Shown piece after piece: positions 1 through 11,145 of a stretch of 64,000 bases of DNA (within the stretch, counting starts at the first letter, position 1; every line of letters starts with the position of its first letter). The DNA lies in contig BQMF02000114.1 in assembly GCA_027922465.2 (NCBI GenBank), positions 930,001 through 994,000 on the forward strand. Direction: 5' to 3'. The notes beneath the pieces are model-generated. The model was not told where the DNA came from and ran no database searches. It saw only the letters and a list, made by a program, of their open reading frames with translations. The DNA is from Turritopsis dohrnii (taxonomy: Eukaryota; Cnidaria; Hydrozoa; Anthoathecata; Oceaniidae). The translations under genes and the position numbers were made by a program.

Positions 1-1
1 T

Positions 2-708
2 GAAATCTTCGCGCTTTATGGTTTTCCAAATTCTATGCTGACCGACAATGGACCTCCGTGGAATAGTACTGAAATAAAACTATTTTTTTAAATCCAGAGG
101 TATTAAGCAAGTATTAAGCAGTATCAAGAAGATCACACCTCTGTGGCCTAGAGCCAATGGATTGACTAAACGTTTTATGCAAAACATAAACAAATGTATA
201 AGAACGTCCATCTCTGAAAACAAAAATTGGAGAGCACAATTTCGCTATATGCTGATCAACTATAGCAACACTGATCACGCAACAACTGGCTACCCACCAT
301 CGCAACTCTTCTTCAATCGAAAACTTCGCAATTACATTCCTGACACTCAACAACAACAACAAACGTCACCTTTCTACACAAACGTCAAAAATAACCAGGA
401 CTGTCAATACGAAAAGTCTTCATGATATCAGCCAACATCAAATGACGTAAACTTCAACAATTATCAAGAGAGACTCCAAAAATTCGAAATTTGATAGTCA
501 CTTTTATAAATCAAATTTCACCGTCGTAGATGTAAAAGGGACTATGATTACTGTTGAATCAGAGTACGGAAGGAGGTATTCCAGAAATTGTTCCTTTTTC
601 AAAAAACGAACAGGAAGAAATAGAGTACACCAGCGAGAAGAAAAGAACGATGTGCACAAGCAAGAAGAACGAAACGAAAGTAAAACTTATCCAATAGACA
701 ATCAGTAA
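2..708 (+). pseudogene. Ty3/gypsy retrotransposon integrase, 3' part, frameshifted
   Basis: Three successive frames read as the end of a Ty3/gypsy polyprotein. Positions 2-88 give the integrase core strand ending in MLTDNGPPW, where the D of TDNG is the second catalytic Asp. Positions ~140-425 give the next core block (PLWPRANG, NINKCIRTS, NYSNTDHATTGYPPSQLFF). Positions ~495-708 give an integrase C-terminal block (VVDVKGTMITVES, then RRYSRNCSFFKK) ending in TAA. At least two frameshifts and an internal stop make it non-functional. The element starts left of the window. In this family the integrase is followed by the 3' LTR, which is what is seen here. Confidence 0.75.
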
Positions 709-821
709 ACAAATATGAAATTTAAAATAACGGACTTGTCAATTTAACTTTATATACATGGACATGTCGCATCAGCTGGTCTGATATTCTTATTTTTACT
801 TAGGGCTATATTTTATTTTTA

Positions 822-920
822 CAGAAAGGGGGAGATGTGATATCTCACTTGCTCTGTTCTGCATTGTACACATCTTACCTTACACATATCTTACGTTCGT
901 ATGCTATTAAGAAGATATAA
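822..920 (+). repeat. Polypurine tract and start of the 3' LTR of the gypsy element
   Basis: A purine run (AGAAAGGGGGAGA) ends at about 835 and is followed at once by TGTGATATC. This is the usual polypurine-tract/LTR junction of Ty3/gypsy elements, and it lies 115 bases after the integrase stop. The far LTR end is not clear because a palindromic insertion begins near 921. The matching 5' LTR would be outside the window. Confidence 0.45.
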
Positions 921-1070
921 TTAGTATATGTAATCGCACGTTGTCGAGTGCAATTAAGGACAAAATTTGTATGAGTTATTTCAGGACAAAAAATTTTTTG
1001 TCCAGAAACAACGAATACAAATTTATCCTTAATTGCACGAGCATATACAACGTGCGATTACATGCTAATC
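921..1070. repeat. Fold-back MITE (about 70-bp inverted arms)
   Basis: The left arm, reading GTAATCGCACGTTGT then GTGCAATTAAGGACAAA, is repeated in inverse orientation on the right as TTTATCCTTAATTGCAC then ACAACGTGCGATTAC. Together they form a long hairpin with a short centre around AAAAAATTTTTTG. It lies inside or at the end of the presumed LTR. No coding potential is seen. Confidence 0.7.
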
Positions 1071-1183
1071 ACACTTAAGCTTAAAACCTCGCAGACATTT
1101 TGTTGTTTGTTACACGAAGAGCATTTGTTTCCTGAAGCTTATTTTATCGAATGTTTTGGTAATTCGAAATGAAATAAACAAAA

Positions 1184-1265
1184 GATTCGAATGTTTTGAA
1201 ACAAAAGATTCGAATGTTTTGAAACAAAATATTCGAATGTTTTGAAACAAAAGATTGGATTGTTT
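1184..1265 (+). repeat. 23-bp tandem repeat, about 3.5 copies
   Basis: The unit GATTCGAATGTTTTGAAACA plus AAA is repeated head to tail with one or two base changes. A weaker partial copy lies upstream at ~1150. The units are contiguous with no spacers, so this is a minisatellite and not a CRISPR. Confidence 0.75.
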
Positions 1266-1474
1266 GAAAAGTCTCATGATCGCTTGTAATTTCACAAGTG
1301 AGATTACGGATTAATTGCACTCTCATATGAGGCGCCGTTTTTGTTAAAACACCAAACCGTGTGATTAAAGAAGAAACACGCTTTATTACACAATGGATGA
1401 CAGTTTTAGAGCACACGAAATACTGTCAAATGCCAAGTGCTTTTGGAATGATCGTGAAAAAAGTGTCTCCCGCA

Positions 1475-1590
1475 TCTACGTGGTTTTACGTGATCATAAG
1501 AAGAACTTGACCTTAAATTAAATCTAAATATATCATTGTCTAAAATAAAAGTGGGATGCACGATTGCGGATTCGTATTATAAGATCTTTG
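1475..1590 (+). repeat. Dispersed repeat, copy 1 (copy 2 at 12146-12248)
   Basis: Shared blocks are GTGGTTTTACG, GATCATAAGAAGAACTTGACC and AAAATAAAAGTGGGATGCAC followed by GATTGCGGAT, in the same order and on the same strand as at 12146-12248. It contains an AATAAA signal near its end, so it may be the 3' end of a retroelement or a SINE. The family is not identified. Confidence 0.7.
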
Positions 1591-2171
1591 AAAAGAGGTG
1601 TTGTGAAAGTTACACCCATTTAAAAGGTAGGAAACTGATTAAAATCTTATAACAAAACATCTCGAAACATTGTGAAATTTATTTCACTTATTGCCACATT
1701 TTATTACCACAAAACGTTAAAGCGAAGGATTCATAGATTCATGGAAACAGGCTTTTTCTTGGAAGCACGACAATCACTTCAAATTCCAAATACATCACTA
1801 TTTGAATTGAAATTGCAATGTGAAATGGTGATGCTCAAATTTGTCTTTGGCAAGAAATTTTTTTCATGTGTTCTTAAAGATAAAAGTTCGATAAAAGGAA
1901 CTTTAAGAGTAAAAGGATAAGATTTTCCGTTTATCCTCAAAATATTTGCATGAACAAATCTATTTGATTATAAAAAGAATTAGAACCAAATGTATAAATG
2001 TATCAGGAAATAAGAGGGTTGCTTCCAGTTTTTTCTTCGTAACTTTTTTTCTTCACAACCAAATTAGAAGAATGAAACACCAAAATGTACTTAACAAATT
2101 CCTCTAATCAGAAATAAAAAATTATCTGTAAGTATTCAATCGATAGATATTTTTTGTGGCTCACCCGGTGT

Positions 2172-2304
2172 AGCGATAAATTAAGACTCCGGGAAATTAG
2201 GACTCCAAAGTCCTGATTTCCCGGGAAATTTAGATCAAAGCGGGAAATTAAGACTCGAAATTAAAACCATTTCTAAAGGCAGACAAGTCCTAAATTCCCG
2301 GTAA
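2172..2304. repeat. Cluster of GGGAAATTAGGACT motifs in both orientations
   Basis: The motif GGGAAATTAGGACT, or its complement AGTCCTAATTTCCC with small changes, occurs about five times in 130 bases. The orientations are mixed and include a local palindrome around TTTCCCGGGAAA. Its function is unknown. It lies within the 1.6-3.8 kb inverted-arm unit. Confidence 0.5.
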
Positions 2305-2453
2305 AAAGTGACTTCACTAATTGAAAAAGAAGTCCTTCCATTGCAAAAACACCTGGTCCTCACAACTCACTCAGCCATCTTTGTGACTTTCGAAAGTTTT
2401 ATTAGTAAGTTGAAGTTGTTAGCTGTGATTTTATAATACATGCAAATCCAAAG

Positions 2454-2800
2454 ATGGAGGTGAAACAGGTGAAAAGTCGCGGTCATTTCAGTTTACAAGA
2501 AATTGAGAATTTTATCAGAAATAAGTATCATGAGTATCCTGACAGCATGGCTAAAAACATCTTTGGATCAAAATCTAACTTTAGAAGGGTTGCAAAGAAA
2601 TTTTCGATGAAAGATTCTCATCTATATAAAGAGAACAAACTCGTCATTAAAGATTGTTTGCATCAACTTCAGATGTACGTGATGTTCACAGAGGTATTGG
2701 GGATTCCAAGCATGCCAGAGCTCTATCTCGATTGATCTCGATTGATTTTCAAACTTACGTATTCCATTTATTTTTCAATACTTATAAACATGAATCCAAC
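2454..2800 (+). pseudogene. Integrase zinc-binding (H2C2) region fragment, KRBA2/Ginger-like
   Basis: From the ATG at 2454 the reading is open for 93 codons and resembles the region just before the integrase H2C2 zinc finger in KRAB-A-domain-containing-2-like and Ginger/gypsy integrases (SNFRRVAKKF, HLYKENKLVIKD). A frameshift near 2680 moves the continuation, which contains VHRGIGDSKHARAL and recalls the H-x-G-I-G-D...H-x-K pattern of that motif, into the next frame. No DDE core follows. This is a decayed piece of a transposon-derived gene. The family call is from motif shape only. Confidence 0.4.
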
Positions 2801-3779
2801 AAAAAATGGTTAGTAGGAAGATCTAAACTGTCTTTAAGCTACAAAATGCAAAATACTGTCCAAATCAGAGGCGTAGCCAGAGGTCAGCCAAAATTTGTGG
2901 AGGAGAGTTTAATCAAGCAAAAAGGGAAAGGGTACAGGTAACCTAATCGCTACTTAAGACTGAAAAGAAACATCGCAATGTTGGACTCCTCCACTTTTTG
3001 CGAATGACCTTCAATACGCCTATGCAAATAAAATACCAATTGGTCTATAAAAATCATTCGTCGGCAAAAATTATTTGTCAGTAGAAAGAACTCTTCGGCA
3101 AAAAATTACGTCGACAAACAAATTCGTTGGTAGAACATTTTCATCACCAAGAATCCATCACGTTTTTCCTTTGGATATTTTACTGACAAGGCTATCTTAT
3201 TCATCTATATGAAAGAGTACAAACATAATCATTATTGTCCTTATGGTATGCAATTATTCCTTACACACCAAATGCTATTTTGGATTTCACTCATTTGTCA
3301 ATAAAGTGAGAGATATTAATTTAGTGATATTATTAGATCTTGGCTGCGTGTTTCATTTGTTTTAAAGTGCCAAGTCAGGTTTAAAGTCAATGTATCAATC
3401 AATGAGCGTTTTTTTACGTAAAGTTTTTTTTATCAAACTTTTATCTTTAAGAACACATGAAAAAAACCTCTTGCCAAGGACAAATTTGAGCATCACCATT
3501 TCACATTTCAATATAAATAGTGATGTATTTGCAATATGGAGTGATTGTCGTGCTTCCAAGAAAAAGCCTGTTTCCATGAATCTATAAATCACAGACTTAG
3601 ACATTTAGCCTTCGCTTTAAAGTTTTGTGGTAATAAATTGTGGCAATAAATGAAATGAATTTCACATTGTTTCGAGGTGTTTTGTCATAAGATTTTAATC
3701 AGTTTCCTACTTTTCAAATGGGTGTGACCTTCACAACACCTCTTTCCAAAGATAAAATGATAAATCCTATATATCAAAT

Positions 3780-6290
3780 AAATTGGAATTCAAGTATTTA
3801 AGAATTATTTTTCATCTGGTAAGAAAATTTATGAATAATTCAATTAAAAGATAATGAAAATTAAATGATTATTTTCATAAATCAAGTCGCTACGTGAAGA
3901 TATGTTTCAAATGGACAAGAGTGTGAAATGTCGAAGTGGTTATAAAGTAACAAATCTGAGTTGTTAGAAGGAACTCCTATTCACAAATTCATGAATTATC
4001 TTTCATTACAATCTCCCTTCAATTTCATTCTTATTTATTGCAAACAACGAGTGCAAAGCCAGAAGCTTTGCAGTTTGTAGCTGCCATACATCAAATTTAC
4101 TTAGGCATTGTAGAAATGATTTTGAAATTTCCCGGCTTTTGCCTCCTTTGATGTCGCAAATGTAAAGCCAATTACTCATTGAAATTGAAACCGAGAATTA
4201 TTGTTATTATTATTGTTATCATTAATTATTTTTCTCTTTTCTAAGTCATTCACTCATTCACGGAGAGAATTTACAATGCGATGTTAGTAGACGCAAAGTG
4301 AAACCATTGTATTGCAGACCTAGCGGAATAGGATATTTAGGAGCAAATATTTCCCTAACTTAACGTTTCGGGCCTTTACGTCAAATGCAGACGTTAGCAG
4401 TTAATTTTTTCCACAATATCTCAGAAACAATTACGCTAACATAGCATTCCTTCCATTTTTTGATCGATATTATACGCTGTGTACCACAGTACCACTTTCT
4501 GTTCACAATTTTGTGATTTGTATCTTAACGTGAGTATAAGTACAGGATGTTTTGCCTTCTTTTTAATGATTTTGTATTGGGGCAACTAAGCAACTACATC
4601 TTGCGCAAGCGATAATTACGTTCTCATTATTATTCAACTTGATGAGAAAATGAATATTGCGTCTCAACAACCGTGTTGAAGAGAAAATACTTATAGCTCA
4701 GTTGATTTCATATGGTACGGATTTCAATGGAGTTTGGTTTATACGGGCCAATTTACAGGCTGATTTATATAATTTAAGAAAAATCAAGGAAGTACGAAAA
4801 ACTTTGTACAGTACAATAATTTTAGTACTTACTTAAGGTTGTCAACATATCTAGTGAAAATTTAAAGCACATTTTGATTGGAAAATTATGATTATAGCAA
4901 TCGCTTGTATCTGGACTTAGAGTTGCGTCGAGGAAAATCCTGATATATCATAAGAAAAAGAGTATGGCATCCGAGTAACTTGAGCTTCAATCAAATCAAA
5001 TATTCCCAATTTTGCCTTATGGGATTTTAAAACTGCTTTTGAAAAGATTTCAATAAGATGAGACGCGTTTTATTACAACATAGAAGTTGTAAGTCCTTTT
5101 TTGTTTTATGCATACATGATCGATGGATAAATTGTAAATTCATGGATAGGAATATAAGTATTCTTAAAAATAATTCCAAACCTTAAAATTTTCCCGCCTT
5201 GGTAACAAAAAATTAAGGGAGTTTCCAAAAATGGAGACAACAGGAGATAAGACGGATGATTGTTTGTTCTATAGTCTACATGTATGAAACAGAAGTGATG
5301 TAACCGCGCGTGATGTATTAAAAAGACATTTCTGCCTCGGCTTAGCCTGAAAATCCCTTGCACAATAGCAGCCCTTTTCAAAAGATAAACGAACAAACAC
5401 TATATAATTTATACAATGAAACCTCTATTAGAGCCAACTTTGGCAGAGCAAGCATAGAGGACATTGCCTTTGACGTGACTGCTGTGTTAACTAGGAAAAG
5501 AAATAAACAGCAAGACTAAATTAAGACTTTTAAGAAATATTTTTAAGAACGTGTGTTCTTTTTCTTTTTGTATTTATTTTCAAAATGGTTAGTTGTCTTA
5601 GGGGTTACACCTGCTGGCCATTGACTGGAGGTGACCGCTGCCGAGAGGATTCTCTTTTGACCATTGAGTTGACATGGACGTAACTTATGCAAAGGTGAGC
5701 GTTATAAGTGTCTTCACTGCACATTCAAAAGACAGGTCCAATTACTATTAGGACATTTTTTACGGCTATCATTCGGCCAAAGCATTACATTGGTGTCTGT
5801 TTAGTGAACCATTACCGGAGTGTTGAACAAATTTTTTAGAATTCTTGACGATTAAATTAAATGCCGATTGAATTTAAAGCCAATTCAACGTAACTAGAAT
5901 TGTTTTTCAACCCTTTGAAAACTTATATTATATACAGTTGTAAGATTATCTAATCTGCGTATTTTTGTGGTTATTTCCGTGAAAAATACACAGATAAAAT
6001 AATGTTACTGCCGTGTGTTACAAGTTTTCCAATGATTGAAAGATAACTTAGTGAACCATTAACACGTAAGAGCTCAGCCACTGCGGAAATGGTTTTATAT
6101 TTGAATGATAAAGTTAGACATGGAAAAAGAGAAATGAACATGGCAAACTATCATAAAATGGCATCACTTCATCCAAATAACAATAATACCATATAATACC
6201 ATATACCATATAATATTGTTTAACAAGCAAATGCATCGGTCAACAGGCTGAAATGACAGCAAATGACAGTGTCACTAATTGTAAATTCCC
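3780..6290. other. No gene seen; decayed repeats
   Basis: No convincing exon is visible on either strand. At about 5410-5700 there are diverged pieces of the TA-flanked MITE found intact at 12765-13330: AAACCTCTATTAGAG near 5420, and GGCCATTGACTGGAGGTGAC near 5617-5640. The rest is AT-rich and without recognisable structure. Confidence 0.4.
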
Positions 6291-7286
6291 TTATGGCGGT
6301 GGAATTTGATTATCGACGTTTTTACGAACGATTTCCAATGGCTGTACAGAATTGGAACTAAATATACGAAAACGATTTTGGCCATATTTGGTTACAGGAA
6401 GTTGTGAATCTGTATTTTTTGATAGATTGATGTCAGACATTTTCCATTTGACAAGTTTTCGCCGAATTTTTGGATTTAAAAAGATATAACTGATGACATC
6501 CAAGGTAAAGCAGATAGTATAGCTTATTAAGCTTCCTTTCTCCAACCAATATGGTATGTCTTTGTTTTGCAATAACAACGAAATATATGTCATATCCGGT
6601 ATGTACACGAATAAGGTGAACGTTGAAAGAATCAACCATGGTGCAAAAAACCCTACATTTTTATTCTGCGTTGGCAAATTCATTGTCATCTCATCATTCT
6701 TTACCATATGCCTTTGCATCAATGTTGAAATTCGCTTCCGATTTACGATGCACTTCTTGTAAATGTATCCATACAGACTATAGGTAATGATCACAACTAA
6801 ATTATCGGTCACAGGGTAAATGTATATATAAGCAAAACCGATATGAGAATAAGAATACTGGAAATACATCGTGGTCGAGATTATTGTGAATGCAATACAG
6901 AGAAACCACACGAAACATAAAAGGCAAAAAGTGCGTATTTTGGTGAAATAGATCTCGTATTTGATGTTAAAGTATACTTCAGCGAATCGATCAAATGTTA
7001 ACAGTGTCAATGTAATTAAATTTGCCATCCACACTCCATAGTAATGAAAATTAAAAACGATGTTGTACCAAGCTGCCTTAGTGTGATTTGGATAAAAGCC
7101 ATTTATAATCTCCATGATAATGTGGTTAATGGTAAGGATGATTTCGCTGACACTTAAGCTAACGAAGTATAACTTCTGATTTGTCGAGAACATTCTGTGA
7201 TAAGATATCAAAACATATAATCCAAATAAATGAAACAAACAACATAAACTAAACATGATAAGTTCGACAGTTAATAAAATGGACAT
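6291..7286 (-). CDS. Family A (rhodopsin-like) G-protein-coupled receptor, orphan
   Basis: A 331-residue single-exon reading frame starts at the ATG at 7284-7286. Seven hydrophobic segments fall at about residues 5-29, 38-62, 76-98, 118-141, 152-174, 211-235 and 251-271. The end of TM3 has DRF (99-101) in place of DRY, followed by AEVYFNIKY. TM7 has D263 and ends NPKIR (271-275) in place of NPxxY. A short Lys-rich stretch resembling helix 8 follows. There is no signal peptide, and the tail is about 50 residues. The fold suggests a plasma-membrane receptor coupled to G proteins; the ligand cannot be inferred. Intronless, lineage-expanded receptors of this kind are common in cnidarians. No neighbouring gene is visible on either side, and no stops or frameshifts are present. 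Confidence 0.85.
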   Translation of the reverse strand: MSILLTVELIMFSLCCLFHLFGLYVLISYHRMFSTNQKLYFVSLSVSEIILTINHIIMEIINGFYPNHTKAAWYNIVFNFHYYGVWMANLITLTLLTFDRFAEVYFNIKYEIYFTKIRTFCLLCFVWFLCIAFTIISTTMYFQYSYSHIGFAYIYIYPVTDNLVVIITYSLYGYIYKKCIVNRKRISTLMQRHMVKNDEMTMNLPTQNKNVGFFAPWLILSTFTLFVYIPDMTYISLLLQNKDIPYWLEKGSLISYTICFTLDVISYIFLNPKIRRKLVKWKMSDINLSKNTDSQLPVTKYGQNRFRIFSSNSVQPLEIVRKNVDNQIPPP

Positions 7287-8721
7287 GTTTTATTTTAATG
7301 TGATGATATCAAAGATAGAATGTAATATTTTAAAACTTGAATTTATAAATAAACATTAAAAATGTTTCCACCTGCTTATTAAACAAAAGGGTGATAGAAT
7401 GTTTTTCAAAATAAAAACTATCCCCATATTTTTGATGATGAAAAACAAATTCCTTTAGAATTCATTCAGATTTGAAGGAGAGCATATTTTTTAATTGGTA
7501 AATCTGTCGGATGGATTTTTGATACTTTAAGGGTCAATAAAAAATAGCCCTGTAATATTTGGTAAATGTAATTTTGCTTAAAAAAAGACCACTCTAAGCT
7601 CTTTCGAAAAAGTTACTTTGAAAAAGGACATTTTTGTTTTGAAGTGAAATATGAGACATTATGTCGACCTGTCGGACGGATTCGATAAATCAGTGCATTT
7701 TTACTTCATTACGTTCATAATTACTTTTTATCGAAAAAAGGGTTTTGATTGGTTAATGGAACTTGGTTAGATAATATATTCTTTATGTGAATGAAATATA
7801 ACAAAATCTTTTTAATTACAACTAAGTTTCTCAAACATCAAGAACTTTTGATGTTAGAACCTTTTATTTTCGTCATAATCGCATCCTTAAAACATGATTC
7901 TCTTATATCTTAAGAGTCCCCTATTTAAGGTATTTTAGTTATTTTAGTCTTAGTGTTTTGAGAACGTAGATTTGGGACAATCGGGCCTGCGATCACCTTG
8001 GATTATCCCAAATCTTGGCGAGAAGATGGCAAACATTTATATTTTCTCAACTTGATGACCTATTTTTACGATCATCTGGGAGCTTGTTTCGACTTATAAG
8101 AATAGAGCTGCTGAGAAATGGCAATAAAATTTGGACATGCGAAGAATATCCTTTCGTTCAAACTTGAAGCATATACTGGAACAATTAGCTTGAATGAGGA
8201 TCTTAAGCATAAGAGTAAATCGTAACTTAATCAACAATTTTACTTACCTGCAAAGGAAATATCTATATGGATGAGATCAATATAATTGCATGTAGCAGCT
8301 GCAATGTTTTGATAAACTAAAGAGAGATTTAAGTGAATCTGCTAAGGTTTTGTAAGACTGCGCTGTTGGTTAAAAGATGTGGTTGGACGCACCTGGCTAG
8401 AACTCCTATAATTCGAAAAGTCACATAAATTATGGAGATTTGTAAAATCGACGAACTTTTTACACGGAAAAAAAATCAATTACTTGTGAGATTTTTTTTA
8501 AAACTGTTCAATTAAAAAGTTACTTCAAAGATTAAAAGCTTTTTCTTGTATCAAAAGAAACATCATTACTTTGCACGTTTATTTCAAGTGTTGATATGAA
8601 GTTTCTAATAACTTTGCAGGGAAAAATTCACGACTTTACTAACTTGTATAGAATTCCCTACAAATCTATGGAAAAATAGTTTCGAGTAGACGAAACATGA
8701 TTTTTCCAAATCCCGCTAATT
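7287..8721. other. No gene seen
   Basis: AT-rich sequence upstream of the GPCR. The only structure noticed is an imperfect hairpin at about 7967-8015 whose arms are AGATTTGGGACAATC and GATTATCCCAAATCT. No exon, repeat family or RNA gene was recognised. Confidence 0.4.
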
Positions 8722-8895
8722 CCCACCAAACACGAATAATCAAGTCGAACGATGACCTTATACGACGTCATGAGAAGGTCATCATAACGTCATATTTGCA
8801 ACAAAAAGTCAGATCCATGACGTCGCAAGGACGTCATCAAGTAACCTCCTTATAACCTAGCTGTTTCACTGCAAGTCTTTTGCAACGTCACTGAG

Positions 8896-9144
8896 ACGTC
8901 ACTGAGACGTCATACGACCACATCCTGACATTAATATTATGATTGAAAATTTGCTTAATCACGATGGAACGCACAGATTTTGACCTTATCGAAGTTTGGG
9001 AATAAAGAGAGATTCTTCTACGATATCACTATAACGTCACTGAGACGTCATACGACCCAATCCTGACATTTTTATTACGATTGAAAACGTGCTTAACCAT
9101 GATGGGACGCACAGATTTTGACCTTACCGAAGTGATGGGAATAA
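8896..9144. repeat. Two-copy tandem repeat, period 138 bp
   Basis: The segment beginning ACGTCACTGAGACGTCATAC at 8896 recurs at 9034. Both copies run on through ATCCTGACATT, CGCACAGATTTTGACCTTA and GGGAATAAA. The copies differ at roughly a tenth of positions by eye. Confidence 0.75.
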
Positions 9145-9291
9145 ATAAATACATACTTTGAACTTAAACGTCTTCTAAACAAATATAACTCTTAAATATA
9201 TACACTTAAAAAATACAATACTAGAAAACTGTTTCTTTCAGTTTTTTTCTTCTTCAACCGTGCAGGGGCATGTTTTAAAACGTCAATTATA

Positions 9292-9915
9292 CAGTGTGTT
9301 TCAAAATGATTGCAACGGAAATTTTAAAGTTGTTTTTCTCAGTAAGTATATCGAATTTTGAAATAATTTTTACATCAATCGAAAGCCCTTTTTGAGATCT
9401 TTCGCCAAGTATATTTTTGTGAGAAATGAAAAAGTGGTTTTCGAGAAAACAAGGAAAATGTCTTGGAAAAATGTCATTAAATTTTTAATGGTCGATTAAG
9501 ATGTGTATGAAAAGAAAAGAGTTTTTGAAACAATGACAGCAATTTCGGAAACAATAAACAAATTTAAGCTGTGTGTTCACGAAAAACGTTTAACTTTTAT
9601 GTTTTTAAATATCAATTTGTGGGTCTCAGCGCAATGATAAAATTAATAAAAAATTTGAATGGATTCAGTGCTTTGAAACAATAAGCACGATGTAATTAAA
9701 CGACGTGTTAATCGACCATTAAAAATTTAATGACATTTTTCCAAGACATTTTCCTTGTTTTCTCGAAAACCACTTTTTCATTTCTCACAAAAATATACTT
9801 GGCGAAAGATCTCAAAAAGGGCTTTCGATTGATGTAAAAATTATTTCAAAATTCGATATACTTACTGAGAAAAACAACTTTAAAATTTCCGTTGCAATCA
9901 TTTTGAAACACACTG
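9292..9915. mobile_element. Fold-back MITE with ~208-bp near-perfect arms, TA target duplication
   Basis: The arms at about 9292-9498 and 9709-9915 are near-perfect inverse complements, starting CAGTGTGTTTCAAAATGATT and ending with its complement. TA flanks both ends (9290-9291 and 9916-9917), as expected for Tc1/mariner-type insertion. The ~210-bp centre has no long reading frame. It is nested in the 8722-10803 element, so it is the younger insertion, and the arm identity also points to recent activity. Confidence 0.8.
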
Positions 9916-10864
9916 TATCTTCGTTCACAGAAGCTTTTTTAACCACTGGCAGAAATCTCACAGCTTACACACGCATCATACAACGTACTACTGTTATAAT
10001 CAAAAATCATCTTATATAATGTAACGAGAGCGAAGTGTCAATAGCACTAATAGTGATCCCAATAGGACAAAAAACAAAGAAGCGATACGCAACGTCAGAG
10101 ATCATAAAGAACGCGTGCACGGACCGAATCAATGGACCTTAGCAAAGCTGAAAAAAAAAAACAAAGTGAATATAAAGGACATAAAGTGCAACCAACATTT
10201 CGCACGTGAAAACAAACTTTTACTTGTTTGATGAAATACATTACATTGTTATTATTTTGTAATCCATATTTTTTGCGTATAAACATATACTTATTGCTTT
10301 GTACAGAAAAAGTAAAACAACTGTTGTCAGAAAATTTACATTTTTACTTCTATAGAAAACATGCTACTAACTATTTAAGGCACTTTTTTCGAGACATTTT
10401 ATTTCTTTACGCGCTTGTCAATATTATTTCTGCCTCGTCGATATCATTTCACGCATTTCACGCTTGGTGACAGGACATTCACAAGACAAACTTCACCCTA
10501 CCTCGTCCAAAACCTTGGTCCCATATTGGGATTTAAATCCCGCTATAAATTTCGTTTTCTAAACGTCGTTCTATCTGGAAATTTTATCCGGTTCTGAAAG
10601 TTCCATGGAATACGCGGACTGTACGTTTTTCTGTCGTAAGTACGACCATTAGGTCATGTTTTGGTCGTCTTTTCGTCACCTTGGTGACTTCATATTAAAT
10701 GACTTTAAACGACGTCATGAAAAAGTCATACGGAGGTCACATGACTTCCTGACCAGATAAAGACGTCGTGGTGACGTCATAATGACGTCATGTGTTTGGT
10801 GGGTTTAAAAAATTATTTAATCCACTGTATTTACTTTCTGATTATACGGAAAATAAAAAAGAAA

Positions 10865-11145
10865 TCAACCCGTCCCGGCCAAGTGAGATCTCGTTCATTT
10901 CTGTCGGGATCTCGCTTAAGCGAGGTGGTTTTTCCATATGATCTCAATTATCTCGCCTAGCCGTGACGAAATAATATTTCATGCGAAAGGATTAATTAGA
11001 AACTTTATATAAACAATAACATGAAAAAATATCTCAGGTGATTTTCATCTCCGCAAGACGCGAAAAAATCTCATGTGATCACAATGCAAAAGCTGCCCGG
11101 GACAATTTTCATGTCGTCCTGCCGGGATAAAAAACTCCATATGAT
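10865..11145. repeat. GC-rich dispersed repeat (CCCGTCCCGGCC...GATCTCGC type)
   Basis: Islands of CCCGTCCCGGCC, GTGAGATCTCG, GATCTCGCTTAAGCGAG and GCCCGGGACA lie in otherwise AT-rich DNA. Similar words (GATCTCGC, CCGGGA, GGGATAAAAA) recur at 44180-44475 and about 35060-35220. The ends are related in inverse orientation (CCCGTCCCGGCC against GTCCTGCCGGGA). No coding sequence is seen. Confidence 0.4.

Larger units (their letters stand above)
1582..3760. mobile_element. Unit with ~340-bp terminal inverted arms
   Basis: Positions 1582-1915 and 3412-3760 are inverted copies of one sequence. Examples are AAGAGGTGTTGTGAA against TTCACAACACCTCTT, and GGAAACAGGCTTTTTCTTGG against its complement. The outer ends of the two arms correspond, as in a TIR transposon. 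The right arm carries a ~20-bp insertion near 3590-3610. The only recognisable content between the arms is an H2C2 integrase fragment at 2454-2800. No target duplication could be fixed, so two independent insertions of one repeat in opposite directions remain possible. Confidence 0.5.
8722..10803. mobile_element. Non-autonomous TIR element rich in ACGTCA motifs
   Basis: The left end CCCACCAAACAC (8722-8733) is matched by GTGTTTGGTGGG at the right end (10792-10803). The inner flanks on both sides are dense in ACGTCA/TGACGT motifs, including two full TGACGTCA sites at about 10771-10792. A 138-bp direct duplication lies at 8896-9144 and a fold-back MITE is nested at 9292-9915. No transposase reading frame is visible. 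The target duplication is unclear, so the superfamily is not assigned. Confidence 0.6.

Noticed and set aside
1184..1265. Short regular repeats resembling a CRISPR array
   Set aside because: The 23-bp units are contiguous with no unique spacers, and the context is eukaryotic. It is an ordinary minisatellite.
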